Positions 7,378 to 15,104 of a stretch of DNA of 21,553 nt are shown piece by piece. The position numbers and the translations under genes were made by a program. The stretch covers positions 177,507 through 199,059 of the forward strand of contig FR882593.1 in the NCBI GenBank assembly GCA_000435715.1. The letters run 5' to 3'. The DNA comes from Firmicutes bacterium CAG:145. GTDB taxonomy: Bacteria > Bacillota > Clostridia > Peptostreptococcales > Anaerovoracaceae. The notes under the pieces were generated by a model. The model did not search any database and had not been told where the DNA came from. It saw only the letters and a list, made by a program, of their open reading frames with translations. The stretch's first letter is position 1, and each line of letters begins with the position of its first letter.

Positions 7378-7690
7378 GATAGGAGTTATCGGAGACAGAG
7401 AGAGCGTTCTCGGCTTTAAGGCTGTGGGTCTTACGGTGTTTTCCTGCGACAGTCAGGAAGAGGCTGACGCAGCATTCAGGGAGACGACGGCCGGAGACTA
7501 CGCCATAATCTATATAACGGAGCCCTTTTATAAGGGAATGATGGCCGAAGCCGGCGAGTACGTTGATAAGAGGCTTCCCGCTATAATACCCATACCCGAC
7601 AAGGACGGAAGTCTGGGCATAGGCATGGAGAGCGTAAAGAAAGCCGTGGAACGCGCAGTAGGCGCAGACATCCTGTTTGGAGGTGAATAG
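7370..7690 (+). CDS. ntpG: V-type ATPase subunit F (rotor)
   Basis: This is a 106-residue protein with the subunit F fold signature. It has an N-terminal Rossmann-like strand (MYKIGVIGDRESVLGFKAVG), the middle motif DYAIIYITEPF, PAIIPIPDKDG, and a C-terminal helix with ERAVGADILF. It binds subunit D in the central shaft and modulates ATPase activity. It is called NtpG in E. hirae and AtpF in other schemes. The ATG lies within the last codons of ntpC, indicating translational coupling. Its 3' end carries the GGAGGTGA used by the next gene. Confidence 0.95.
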   Translation: MYKIGVIGDRESVLGFKAVGLTVFSCDSQEEADAAFRETTAGDYAIIYITEPFYKGMMAEAGEYVDKRLPAIIPIPDKDGSLGIGMESVKKAVERAVGADILFGGE

Positions 7691-7694
7691 AGCC

Positions 7695-9473
7695 ATGAGT
7701 CAAGGCAAAGTAGTAAAAGTATCAGGACCTCTGGTAGTGGCCTCGGGAATGGAAGAGGCAAACATGTTCGACGTGGTTCATGTAGGAGATCAGGGACTGA
7801 TAGGTGAAATAATAGAGATGAGAGGCGACAAGGCCTCGATACAGGTATACGAAGAGACGGCCGGAATCGGCCCGGGTGTACCCGTTGTAAGTACAGGAGC
7901 CCCTCTTTCGGTAGAGCTGGGACCGGGACTTATAGAGACCATGTACGACGGTATTCAGAGGCCTCTCGAGGCCATGTATGAGGCCGCGGGACCTAACATA
8001 ACAAGAGGAATAAAGGTTCCTTCCCTTTCGAGGACGAAGAAGTGGAAGTTCGTCCCTGCCGTAAAACCGGGTGAAGAGATAGAGGCCGGCGACATAATCG
8101 GCACGGTGCAAGAGACCATAGTGGTGGAGCACAGAATAATGGTGCCTTTCGGCGTATCCGGCGTGGTGGAATCCATCGAAGACGGAGAGTTTACGGTAGA
8201 TGAACCGATATGCAAGGTCAAGATGGCGGACGGCAGCCTCAGAGAGCTTACGATGATGCAGAAGTGGCCCGTAAGACGCGGAAGACCTTACAGAGAAAAG
8301 CTGGTTCCCGAAATGCCTCTCATAACGGGCCAGAGGGTAATAGACACTCTGTTCCCTATAGCTAAGGGAGGAGTGGCCGCAGTACCGGGACCTTTCGGGT
8401 CGGGCAAGACGGTGGTTCAGCATCAGCTGGCAAAATGGGCCGACGCGGAGATCGTGGTCTATATCGGCTGCGGAGAGCGCGGAAACGAGATGACCGACGT
8501 TCTGATGGAATTCCCTGAGCTGAAAGACCCTAACACCGGCGAGTCGATAATGAAGCGTACGGTGCTGATAGCCAACACTTCCGACATGCCTGTAGCGGCC
8601 AGAGAAGCGTCCATATATACGGGAATCACCATAGCTGAATATTTCAGAGACATGGGATATTCCGTAGCCATCATGGCGGATTCCACGTCCAGATGGGCGG
8701 AGGCTCTGCGTGAGATGTCCGGGCGTTTGGAAGAAATGCCGGGCGAGGAAGGTTACCCTGCTTATCTGGCTTCGAGACTGGCTCAGTTCTACGAGAGAGC
8801 CGGCAGAACCATATCCCTCGGCAAAGAGGGCAGGCTGGGCGCCCTTTCTGCCATCGGAGCAGTATCTCCTCCGGGAGGAGACATTTCAGAGCCGGTATCG
8901 CAGGCTACGCTGCGTATAGTAAAGGTGTTCTGGTGTCTGGATTCGTCGCTGGCATACAAGAGACACTTCCCGGCCATAAACTGGTTACAGAGCTATTCCC
9001 TGTATGTGGATAGACTTGAGGACTGGTATGCGGAAAACGTCGACAAGGAGTTCCCACAGCTGAGAGCCAGAACCATAGCCCTGCTTCAAGAAGAGTCGGA
9101 GCTGGAGGAAGTGGTGCAGCTGGTAGGAGTAGACGGACTTTCCCACGAGGACAGACTAAAGCTGGAGGCGGCCAAGTCCATAAGAGAGGACTACCTCCAC
9201 CAGAACGCTTTCCACGAGGTGGACACTTATACTTCGCTGAAGAAGCAGTATGAGCTCCTCAAGATGATTCTAACATACCATGAATTGTCCAGAGAAGCGG
9301 TGGCCAAAGGGGCTAACTTCAACGCCATACTGGAGCTGCCTGTCAGAGAGTCCATCGGGCGTTTCAAATACGTGGAAGAAAAAGATATAGACGAGGCTTA
9401 TAAAAATATAATGGAAGAAATGAGAAAAAGCATTTCTGCTTTAAACGCAAAGGAGGCTGAGGACGATGATTAA
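7695..9473 (+). CDS. ntpA: V-type ATPase catalytic subunit A
   Basis: This 592-residue subunit hydrolyses ATP. ATG 7695 is chosen because GGAGGTGA (7679-7686) sits 8 bases upstream and the product begins MSQGKVVKVSGPLVVA; an in-frame TTG at 7677 is inside the previous gene. The P-loop GPFGSGKT is at residues 232-239 (K238, T239), and the catalytic glutamate is E261 in GCGERGNE, the same numbering as E. hirae NtpA. The A-type bulge region (residues about 115-185) that separates V-type A from F-type beta is present (RTKKWKFVPAVKPGEEIEAG). The SRWAEALREMSGRLEEMPGE motif is intact. It overlaps ntpB by 8 bases. Confidence 0.98.
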   Translation: MSQGKVVKVSGPLVVASGMEEANMFDVVHVGDQGLIGEIIEMRGDKASIQVYEETAGIGPGVPVVSTGAPLSVELGPGLIETMYDGIQRPLEAMYEAAGPNITRGIKVPSLSRTKKWKFVPAVKPGEEIEAGDIIGTVQETIVVEHRIMVPFGVSGVVESIEDGEFTVDEPICKVKMADGSLRELTMMQKWPVRRGRPYREKLVPEMPLITGQRVIDTLFPIAKGGVAAVPGPFGSGKTVVQHQLAKWADAEIVVYIGCGERGNEMTDVLMEFPELKDPNTGESIMKRTVLIANTSDMPVAAREASIYTGITIAEYFRDMGYSVAIMADSTSRWAEALREMSGRLEEMPGEEGYPAYLASRLAQFYERAGRTISLGKEGRLGALSAIGAVSPPGGDISEPVSQATLRIVKVFWCLDSSLAYKRHFPAINWLQSYSLYVDRLEDWYAENVDKEFPQLRARTIALLQEESELEEVVQLVGVDGLSHEDRLKLEAAKSIREDYLHQNAFHEVDTYTSLKKQYELLKMILTYHELSREAVAKGANFNAILELPVRESIGRFKYVEEKDIDEAYKNIMEEMRKSISALNAKEAEDDD

Positions 9474-10836
9474 GGAATATAAGACCATAAGCGAAGTTGT
9501 CGGCCCTCTTATGCTGGTAAAGGACGTTGAAAACGTCACTTACGACGAGCTGGGAGAGATAATTTTGCCCAGCGGAGAAAAGAGGCTGTGCAAGGTGCTG
9601 GAGGTAAACGGCAACAACGCCTTGGTACAGCTCTTCGAGAGCTCCACCGGCATCAACCTCAAGGAGAGCACCGTAAGATTCTTGGGAAGAGGAACGGAGC
9701 TTCCCGTATCGCCTGACATCTTAGGAAGAGTGTTCGACGGAATGGGACGCCCGAAAGACGGCGGTCCGGATATAATCGCAGAGAAGAGGATGGACATCAA
9801 CGGACTGCCTATGAACCCGGCGGCCAGAGACTATCCGTCGGAATTCATACAGACGGGAGTATCGGCCATAGACGGCCTGAACACTCTCGTAAGAGGACAG
9901 AAGCTGCCTATATTCTCGGCTTCGGGACTTCCTCACGCCAATCTGGCGGCGCAGATTGCCCGTCAGGCCAAGGTAAGGGGAAGCGAAGGCAACTTCGCCG
10001 TAGTCTTCGCCGCCATAGGAATAACTCACGAGGAAGCGGAGTTCTTCGCTTCCGACTTCAGAAGAACAGGAGCCATAGACAGAACGGTCCTGTTTATGAA
10101 CTTGGCCAACGACCCTGCCGTAGAGCGTATCGCAACTCCGCGTATGGCTCTGACTGCGGCAGAGTATCTCGCCTTCGACCTTGGCATGCACGTGCTGGTA
10201 ATACTGACGGATATAACCAACTACGCCGAGGCATTGAGAGAAGTATCGGCGGCAAGAAAGGAAGTACCGGGACGCCGCGGCTATCCGGGCTACCTGTATA
10301 CCGACCTTGCCACCATGTACGAAAGAGCGGGTCGTAAAAAGGGCTTCGACGGCTCCATAACCATGATACCTATCCTGACCATGCCGGAGGATGACAAGAC
10401 CCATCCGATACCTGACTTGACGGGATATATCACCGAGGGACAGATAATCCTTTCCAGAGAGCTATACAGAAAGGGTATCAAGCCTCCGGTAGACGTGCTG
10501 CCTTCCCTTTCCAGACTGAAGGACAAGGGAATAGGCAAGGGCAAGACAAGAGAAGACCACGCTGACACCATGAACCAGCTTTTTGCGGCCTACGCCAAAG
10601 GTAAGGAAGCTCTGGAGCTGGTGACGATTCTGGGAGAGGCGGCCCTCACCGAAACCGACCTGAAATACGCCAGATTCTCTCAGGCCTTTGAGAAGCAATA
10701 CGTATCTCAGGGCTACGAGACTGACAGGACCATAGAAGAGACTCTGAATATAGGCTGGAAGCTGCTGGAGATGCTGCCTAAGAGCGAGCTTAAGAGGATA
10801 AGAGACGAGTACATCGAAAAATATCTCGGCAAGTAA
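9466..10836 (+). CDS. ntpB: V-type ATPase regulatory subunit B
   Basis: This 456-residue non-catalytic subunit alternates with A in the hexamer. AAGGAGG (9450-9456) lies 9 bases before ATG 9466. In place of a Walker A motif it has SASGLPHANLAAQIARQ (from residue 151), the normal degenerate form. The arginine finger that completes the A-subunit active site is R350 in PSLSRLKDKGIG, the same number as in E. hirae NtpB. The family signature ALREVSAARKEVPGRRGYPG is also present. It is complete, without oddities. Confidence 0.98.
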   Translation: MIKEYKTISEVVGPLMLVKDVENVTYDELGEIILPSGEKRLCKVLEVNGNNALVQLFESSTGINLKESTVRFLGRGTELPVSPDILGRVFDGMGRPKDGGPDIIAEKRMDINGLPMNPAARDYPSEFIQTGVSAIDGLNTLVRGQKLPIFSASGLPHANLAAQIARQAKVRGSEGNFAVVFAAIGITHEEAEFFASDFRRTGAIDRTVLFMNLANDPAVERIATPRMALTAAEYLAFDLGMHVLVILTDITNYAEALREVSAARKEVPGRRGYPGYLYTDLATMYERAGRKKGFDGSITMIPILTMPEDDKTHPIPDLTGYITEGQIILSRELYRKGIKPPVDVLPSLSRLKDKGIGKGKTREDHADTMNQLFAAYAKGKEALELVTILGEAALTETDLKYARFSQAFEKQYVSQGYETDRTIEETLNIGWKLLEMLPKSELKRIRDEYIEKYLGK

Positions 10837-10845
10837 GGAGAAATT

Positions 10846-11529
10846 ATGGAAAGATTAAATGTGAATCCTACCAGAATGATGCTTACGACCCTCAAACGCC
10901 GTCTGGTAACGGCAAGGCGAGGCCACAAGCTGATGAAAGACAAGCGAGACCAGCTGATGAAAGGCTTTCTGGAGCTGGCCCGTGAAAACAAGAGGCTTCG
11001 TGAAGAGGTGGAGCAGGAGCTTTCCCGTGTATACGAGAGCTTCTCGGTGGCCAGCGCCGTGATGAGCCAAGAAGTGATGGAAGAGGCCCTGATGTTTCCC
11101 AAGCAGGGAGTGGATCTTTCCGTCACGGGCAAAAATGTCATGAGCGTAGATGTGCCTCAGTTCTCTTTTGAGACTACGGCGGAAGACTCTTCTGATATTT
11201 ATCCGTACGGTTTTGCAAGCACTTCCGGAGAGCTGGACGCGGCCATAGCGGGACTCGCAAGAGCCCTGCCTGCCATGCTGGATCTGGCCGCCAAAGAGAA
11301 GGAGGCTGCCATGCTGGCTGCCGAGCTGGAGAAGACGAGAAGAAGGGTTAACGCCCTCGAATACGTCAAGATACCACAGCTGGAAATGACCATCAAGTAT
11401 ATAATGATGAAGCTTGATGAAAACGAGCGTGGAAACCAGACCCGCCTGATGAAGGTCAAAGATATGATTCTCAAGGAAGCCATAAAGGAAAAGCGAGAGC
11501 AGGATAAAGCCTGCGGAATGAAAATTTAA
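10846..11529 (+). CDS. ntpD: V-type ATPase subunit D (rotor shaft)
   Basis: This is a 227-residue central-shaft subunit with two long helices forming an antiparallel coiled coil. The N-terminal helix carries the conserved NVNPTRMMLTTLKRRLVTAR pattern, followed by GHKLMKDKRDQL. The C-terminal helix contains EKTRRRVNALEYVKIPQLE, the family signature that ends the shaft. TAAGGAG at 10834-10840 precedes ATG 10846. It is the last gene of the operon; a strong terminator starts 9 bases after the stop. The E. hirae ntpJ potassium transporter gene that follows there is absent. Confidence 0.96.
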   Translation: MERLNVNPTRMMLTTLKRRLVTARRGHKLMKDKRDQLMKGFLELARENKRLREEVEQELSRVYESFSVASAVMSQEVMEEALMFPKQGVDLSVTGKNVMSVDVPQFSFETTAEDSSDIYPYGFASTSGELDAAIAGLARALPAMLDLAAKEKEAAMLAAELEKTRRRVNALEYVKIPQLEMTIKYIMMKLDENERGNQTRLMKVKDMILKEAIKEKREQDKACGMKI

Positions 11530-11538
11530 CTTATAGGG

Positions 11539-11570
11539 AGGCTGCCTGCCGGTTTGGCAGGCAGCCTTTA
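11539..11570 (+). terminator. Strong intrinsic terminator of the V-ATPase operon
   Basis: AGGCTGCCTGCC (11539-11550) pairs perfectly with GGCAGGCAGCCT (11556-11567) across the 5-base loop GGTTT. T follows at 11567-11569, then ATTGT. It ends the ntp transcript just after ntpD. Confidence 0.92.
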
Positions 11571-11589
11571 TTGTACCCTTAAGGGACAC

Positions 11590-11616
11590 AAAACCACCAG
11601 TTTAACTGGTGGTTTT
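11590..11616 (+). repeat. 27-nt perfect palindrome, likely bidirectional terminator
   Basis: AAAACCACCAGTT (11590-11602) and AACTGGTGGTTTT (11604-11616) are exact reverse complements around one T. The arms end in A4 and T4, so it can act as a short intrinsic terminator in either direction. Similar CCACCAG...CTGGTGG hairpins are, as I recall, scattered in clostridial genomes and sometimes flank IS200/IS605-type elements; that association is memory, not shown here. Confidence 0.65.
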
Positions 11617-11667
11617 GATTAGAGTGTGGAGAGACTGACAAGGGAACAGAAGGCGAGCGGGGCTTGA

Positions 11668-12130
11668 CCCACTCGATTTTGTGAAAATATGTAGTTTGAG
11701 TGGGGTCAGCCCCACTCGTTTTTATGAAAAAGTGTGGTTCGAGTGGTATGGTTCCCACTCGTTTTTGCAAAAAACTTCAAAACGAGTGGGTAAAATTTTG
11801 GGCTCAAGAGAGAAAATAAGGGATTTTGGCGCATAAATTTACAATATATGTAATTTTGCGAAGGGAGTGTAACCCACTCAATTCCATAAAAAAGTGTAGT
11901 TTGAGTGGGACTTGACCCACTCGATTCAGTAAAAATATGCTGTTTGAGTGGGGTCAGCCCCACTCGTTTCATGAAAAAACATTATTTCGAGTGGGGGCAT
12001 ATCGACCCAAAAACACTAAAAGTGTCGATTCGAGTGGGGGCATACCCACCCAAAAACACTAAAAGCGTCGATCTGGGTGGAGCCGTACCCCCCTGAAAAC
12101 TCTAAAAGCCTTCATCTGAGTGAGACAACG
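11668..12130. repeat. Tandem array of 43-nt hairpin units between convergent operons
   Basis: Unit starts at 11668, 11711, 11754, 11873, 11916, 11959, 12006, 12045 and 12088; five of the eight steps are exactly 43 bases. Each full unit begins CCCACTCG (or a variant), has an A-rich middle around position 16-20, and ends with the complementary arm CGAGTGGG, followed by a 6-7 base linker such as TCAGC or GGCATA. The third unit forms a 12-bp stem (11754-11765 with 11779-11790). Unit 7 lacks 4 bases of the left arm, unit 9 is degenerate, and about 76 bases of unrelated AT-rich DNA (11797-11872) interrupt the array. The 43-nt period is not a multiple of three and no ORF across it has coding character. 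The remaining 12131-12237 holds only a decayed fragment (CCACTCAAG near 12165), with no gene. Confidence 0.9.
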
Positions 12131-12237
12131 ACTATCTGTTCTTATAACTTGGAGAGGTCACGACTCCACTCAAGCCGCAAGAAGCTAACTATAACCAACG
12201 GTACAACTAATAGTTTATCATATCCTCTTAAGAGCGT

Positions 12238-12265
12238 AAAAAACGAGCAGACTCATGTCTGCTCG
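12238..12265 (-). terminator. Intrinsic terminator of the reverse-strand molybdoenzyme operon
   Basis: On the reverse strand CGAGCAGAC pairs with GTCTGCTCG (plus-strand arms 12257-12265 and 12244-12252) over a 4-base loop, followed by TTTTTT (plus A6, 12238-12243). It lies about 35 bases past the stop of the molybdoenzyme gene. Confidence 0.88.
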
Positions 12266-12299
12266 CAATAGGGCGTAAGAAGTCCCTTATACAGGACAC

Positions 12300-15104
12300 T
12301 CACGCTTTTCTCACATCTGTTAGGTTGGTATGCTGAGGATTTCCGTTAGCGATGGGCGTGGCCTTATCTGTCATTGTCAGAGTATTGATACATCCGCCTA
12401 CATCGGCGCCGTCGACGGCAGGTCTGTACCAGCCGCCCTCGCTTACGGCGACTGTACCGGCAGCTATGCGCCGGGTGACTTTGGCAGGTATTCTGATGAT
12501 TCCTCTGTCGTTAAACACCTCTGCCATATCACCGTCGGATATGCCTCTGGCTGAAGCATCGGCAGGATTTATCCACAGGGCGGTAGGATCCAGCTCTTCT
12601 AAGAGAGAGTTCTCTTCGTTCTGAGAGTGACACCTCCGTTTAGTATGGTAGGCGATGAGCTGAAGAGGATATTTTTCTTTAAGAGGATCTTCCGGTCCTT
12701 CGGCGCAGTATATGTGCCCGGGAGAGCCGGGGATATCCTCCGGTCTGTTCATATCATAGAGAGTCTTTGAAAATATCTCTATCTTTCCGGAGGGCGTATT
12801 GAAGGGAACGCCTTCATTTATATTCTCAGAAAAGTTCACTAAAGGCTTATGGGATTTGTATACATAAAATGATTTTTCTTTGAACTCATCGAATTCAGGG
12901 AGCTCCGCTTCAGATCTGCGGCATTGATCATAGACATGACGCAGCCACTGATCAGCGCCGGAAAGACCGCAGTCAAATTCCCTTTTCAGACCTAAAAGCC
13001 GGGCGACCTCTCTTATCCACTCGTATTCAAACCGGCCTTTGAACAGCGGCTCGGTTATGTGATGATTATAGAGCAGGTAATCGTCGTCGGCCCAAGGCGA
13101 AGGGATGTTGTCTATCTCGAAGAAAGAAACGCCCGGCAGCAGTATATCGGCAAATTTAGCGCTGGGAGTCATGAACAGATCCGATAAGATCAGATAGGAC
13201 AGTTTCCCTTCCGTCTGAAGTATGCGCTTCGTATCGTTGGAGTTGGAATGTTGATTCATCACTATCCCGCTGGCCAAACTGTAGATGATTTTTATGCCGG
13301 AATCAAGTTTGCTTACCCCTTTGAGACCGGTATACTCAGGGTTTACAGTATCCGGTCGATCTATGGCTCGAGTCCACTGGAAAACGGGAATCTTTCCCGG
13401 AAAAGGGTTATCTAAAAGACTCATGCCGGGAGCGTCGTGACCCTCCTTTAAATAAGGGATACCGGTGCTTCCTCCGTTGAGACCCACGTTTCCTGTCATA
13501 CAGGCCAGAGCGACAAAGCCTCTGCACACCTGCTCTCCAACCAGGGTTCTCTGGGGAGCAAAGCCGGGCAGCAGGGCGGCAGGTTTGGTACAAGCGTACT
13601 CTATGGCCAGCTCTCTGATGACAGAAGCAGGGATGCCGGTGATTTTTTCAGCCCACTGGGGAGTCTTTTCGACGCCGTCTCTGAGACCGAACACATGGCT
13701 GTGATAACTTTCCCCGGTCGGAACGCCGTCAGGCATGTGATCTTCATCAAATCCTATGCAGAATTTATCCATGAACTGCTGATCCTGAAGCCCCTCCTTC
13801 CAGATGGTATGAGCCATGGCGTCGATGAGAGCCGTATCTGAAGACGGCCTGATAGGAATCCATGTATCTGCCATGGTCATGACAGTATCGCTCATGCGGG
13901 GATCTATCACTATGATCTTGGCGCCTTTTTCCTTAGCCTTCATAAAATAATCTTTTGTCCCGAGGCCGTAGTGGCATGTGGCGGGATTAAAGCCCCACAT
14001 GATGATGAGCTTTGAATCCACATATGTGGACTCGTGATTGCCCGCCCGGACTTTACCATATATATAAGGGGCGATATAAGCGGCGCAGGCCGCGCTGTAA
14101 TAATTGTAATAATCCAGATAGCCTCCGTCTAAAGACAGAAGATTCTTCATGAATCTGTCGCCTCTTATGGCAGCGGAAACTCCTGCCGCATTTATTACAA
14201 AACGAGAACCGGGGCCATATTCTTTCTTTGTCAGACGAGTGGCCTCGGCTATCTTAGAAACGGCATCTTCCCAGGATATTCTTCTGAACTTTCCCTCGCC
14301 GCGGGCGGCTATGCGTTCCATAGGAAACCTCAGCCTCTTTGACGTCAGGTAAGTATGACCGTAAGCTCTTCCCCTGGGACATCCTGAAAAGCGAAGGGGA
14401 GTTCCGTCGGTATCGGGCTCGATGGAAAGCAGACAACCTTCGCTGACGGTAGCCAGCATCTTACATTTGCTTCCGCAGTCGCAGAAGCTGGCTACGCTGA
14501 TCTTTTTCGGCTCTTCCACCGGAATTTCAGACTGCTTGTTCCACATGTAAAAGTCCGATTTTTTCAGCAATTTTTCTTCTCCCGTCTGGTCGCTAGGCAG
14601 AAGTTCCAAAGCCCAGTCGAAGTAATCGCAGGAGATGATTTTTTCTAAAAGAAAGATTATGAAATCGGGAGCGTCGTACTTTTTCAGAGCCAGCAAAATC
14701 GTGTGAATCGTATCTGTGAGAAATTGTTCTTCAAACTTCGCGACGGCCCGGCTCGCCTCGCTTTCGTCCATGGAACCTTTGAGGCCGCAGGCTGTGAGGT
14801 ATTCTGCGAAGCGCAGCTGCTGACCTATAAAATCGGCCGGATTTCCGTCCATGTCTACAGTTTTATATCCGTATTCTTTATAAAATTTTATTACGTCACA
14901 AGTCACATGATTGAGCAGGATATCTTCGCCGGTCTTAGCCACAGAAGCCCACAGAGGAACGTATATATCGCTGTCCGTTCCGTAAAAAAGATCGCTGTAA
15001 GTCTGATCGTCTGTGATTTTCTTTCCGCAAAACTCGCAAAACTGTCTGTAATCCTGAAAAAAGAGACGAAGGGCATAATAATTCAGATATTGCTTTTTAG
15101 TCAT
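12300..15104 (-). CDS. TorD-like chaperone fused to DMSO-reductase-family molybdoenzyme
   Basis: This is a 934-residue protein. Residues 1 to about 185 match TorD/DmsD assembly chaperones: LFYGTDSDIYVPLWASV, a middle helix with FYKEYGYKTVD, GNPADFIGQQLRFAEYL and EEQFLTDTIHTILLAL. From about 200 it is a molybdopterin oxidoreductase of DmsA type. It has a 4Fe-4S motif at C208, C210, C214 and C242 (RGRAYGH follows), then KRLRFPMERIAARGEGKFRR. The cofactor-ligand region DYYNYYSAAC places S337 as likely Mo ligand, and a C-terminal MGD-binding domain starts near PLQLIAYHTK. No Tat signal precedes it, so it should be cytoplasmic. AGGAA lies about 7 bases before the ATG, which overlaps the upstream stop as ATGA. 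Deviations are C-x-C spacing at the first cluster and a CEFC pair (C23, C26) in the chaperone part. The substrate is unknown. Confidence 0.88.
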   Translation of the reverse strand: MTKKQYLNYYALRLFFQDYRQFCEFCGKKITDDQTYSDLFYGTDSDIYVPLWASVAKTGEDILLNHVTCDVIKFYKEYGYKTVDMDGNPADFIGQQLRFAEYLTACGLKGSMDESEASRAVAKFEEQFLTDTIHTILLALKKYDAPDFIIFLLEKIISCDYFDWALELLPSDQTGEEKLLKKSDFYMWNKQSEIPVEEPKKISVASFCDCGSKCKMLATVSEGCLLSIEPDTDGTPLRFSGCPRGRAYGHTYLTSKRLRFPMERIAARGEGKFRRISWEDAVSKIAEATRLTKKEYGPGSRFVINAAGVSAAIRGDRFMKNLLSLDGGYLDYYNYYSAACAAYIAPYIYGKVRAGNHESTYVDSKLIIMWGFNPATCHYGLGTKDYFMKAKEKGAKIIVIDPRMSDTVMTMADTWIPIRPSSDTALIDAMAHTIWKEGLQDQQFMDKFCIGFDEDHMPDGVPTGESYHSHVFGLRDGVEKTPQWAEKITGIPASVIRELAIEYACTKPAALLPGFAPQRTLVGEQVCRGFVALACMTGNVGLNGGSTGIPYLKEGHDAPGMSLLDNPFPGKIPVFQWTRAIDRPDTVNPEYTGLKGVSKLDSGIKIIYSLASGIVMNQHSNSNDTKRILQTEGKLSYLILSDLFMTPSAKFADILLPGVSFFEIDNIPSPWADDDYLLYNHHITEPLFKGRFEYEWIREVARLLGLKREFDCGLSGADQWLRHVYDQCRRSEAELPEFDEFKEKSFYVYKSHKPLVNFSENINEGVPFNTPSGKIEIFSKTLYDMNRPEDIPGSPGHIYCAEGPEDPLKEKYPLQLIAYHTKRRCHSQNEENSLLEELDPTALWINPADASARGISDGDMAEVFNDRGIIRIPAKVTRRIAAGTVAVSEGGWYRPAVDGADVGGCINTLTMTDKATPIANGNPQHTNLTDVRKA

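Noticed and set aside
11668..12130. CRISPR array
   Set aside because: The palindromic arms are not separated by unique 30-40 base spacers: the middles are also related to each other, copies are degenerate, and no cas genes are nearby.
11668..12130. Integron attC array
   Set aside because: Units lack the conserved core sites and the gene cassettes between them; no integrase is present.
11579..12271. Short ORFs across the repeat zone on both strands, with repeated peptide patterns such as PTQTT.F
   Set aside because: The 43-nt period is not a multiple of three and frames change from unit to unit; peptide similarity is a by-product of the DNA repeat. No ribosome binding sites fit.
12330..12624. 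Forward-strand ORFs within the molybdoenzyme gene
   Set aside because: The opposite strand holds an intact 934-residue enzyme with recognisable motifs; the forward ORFs have no coding features.
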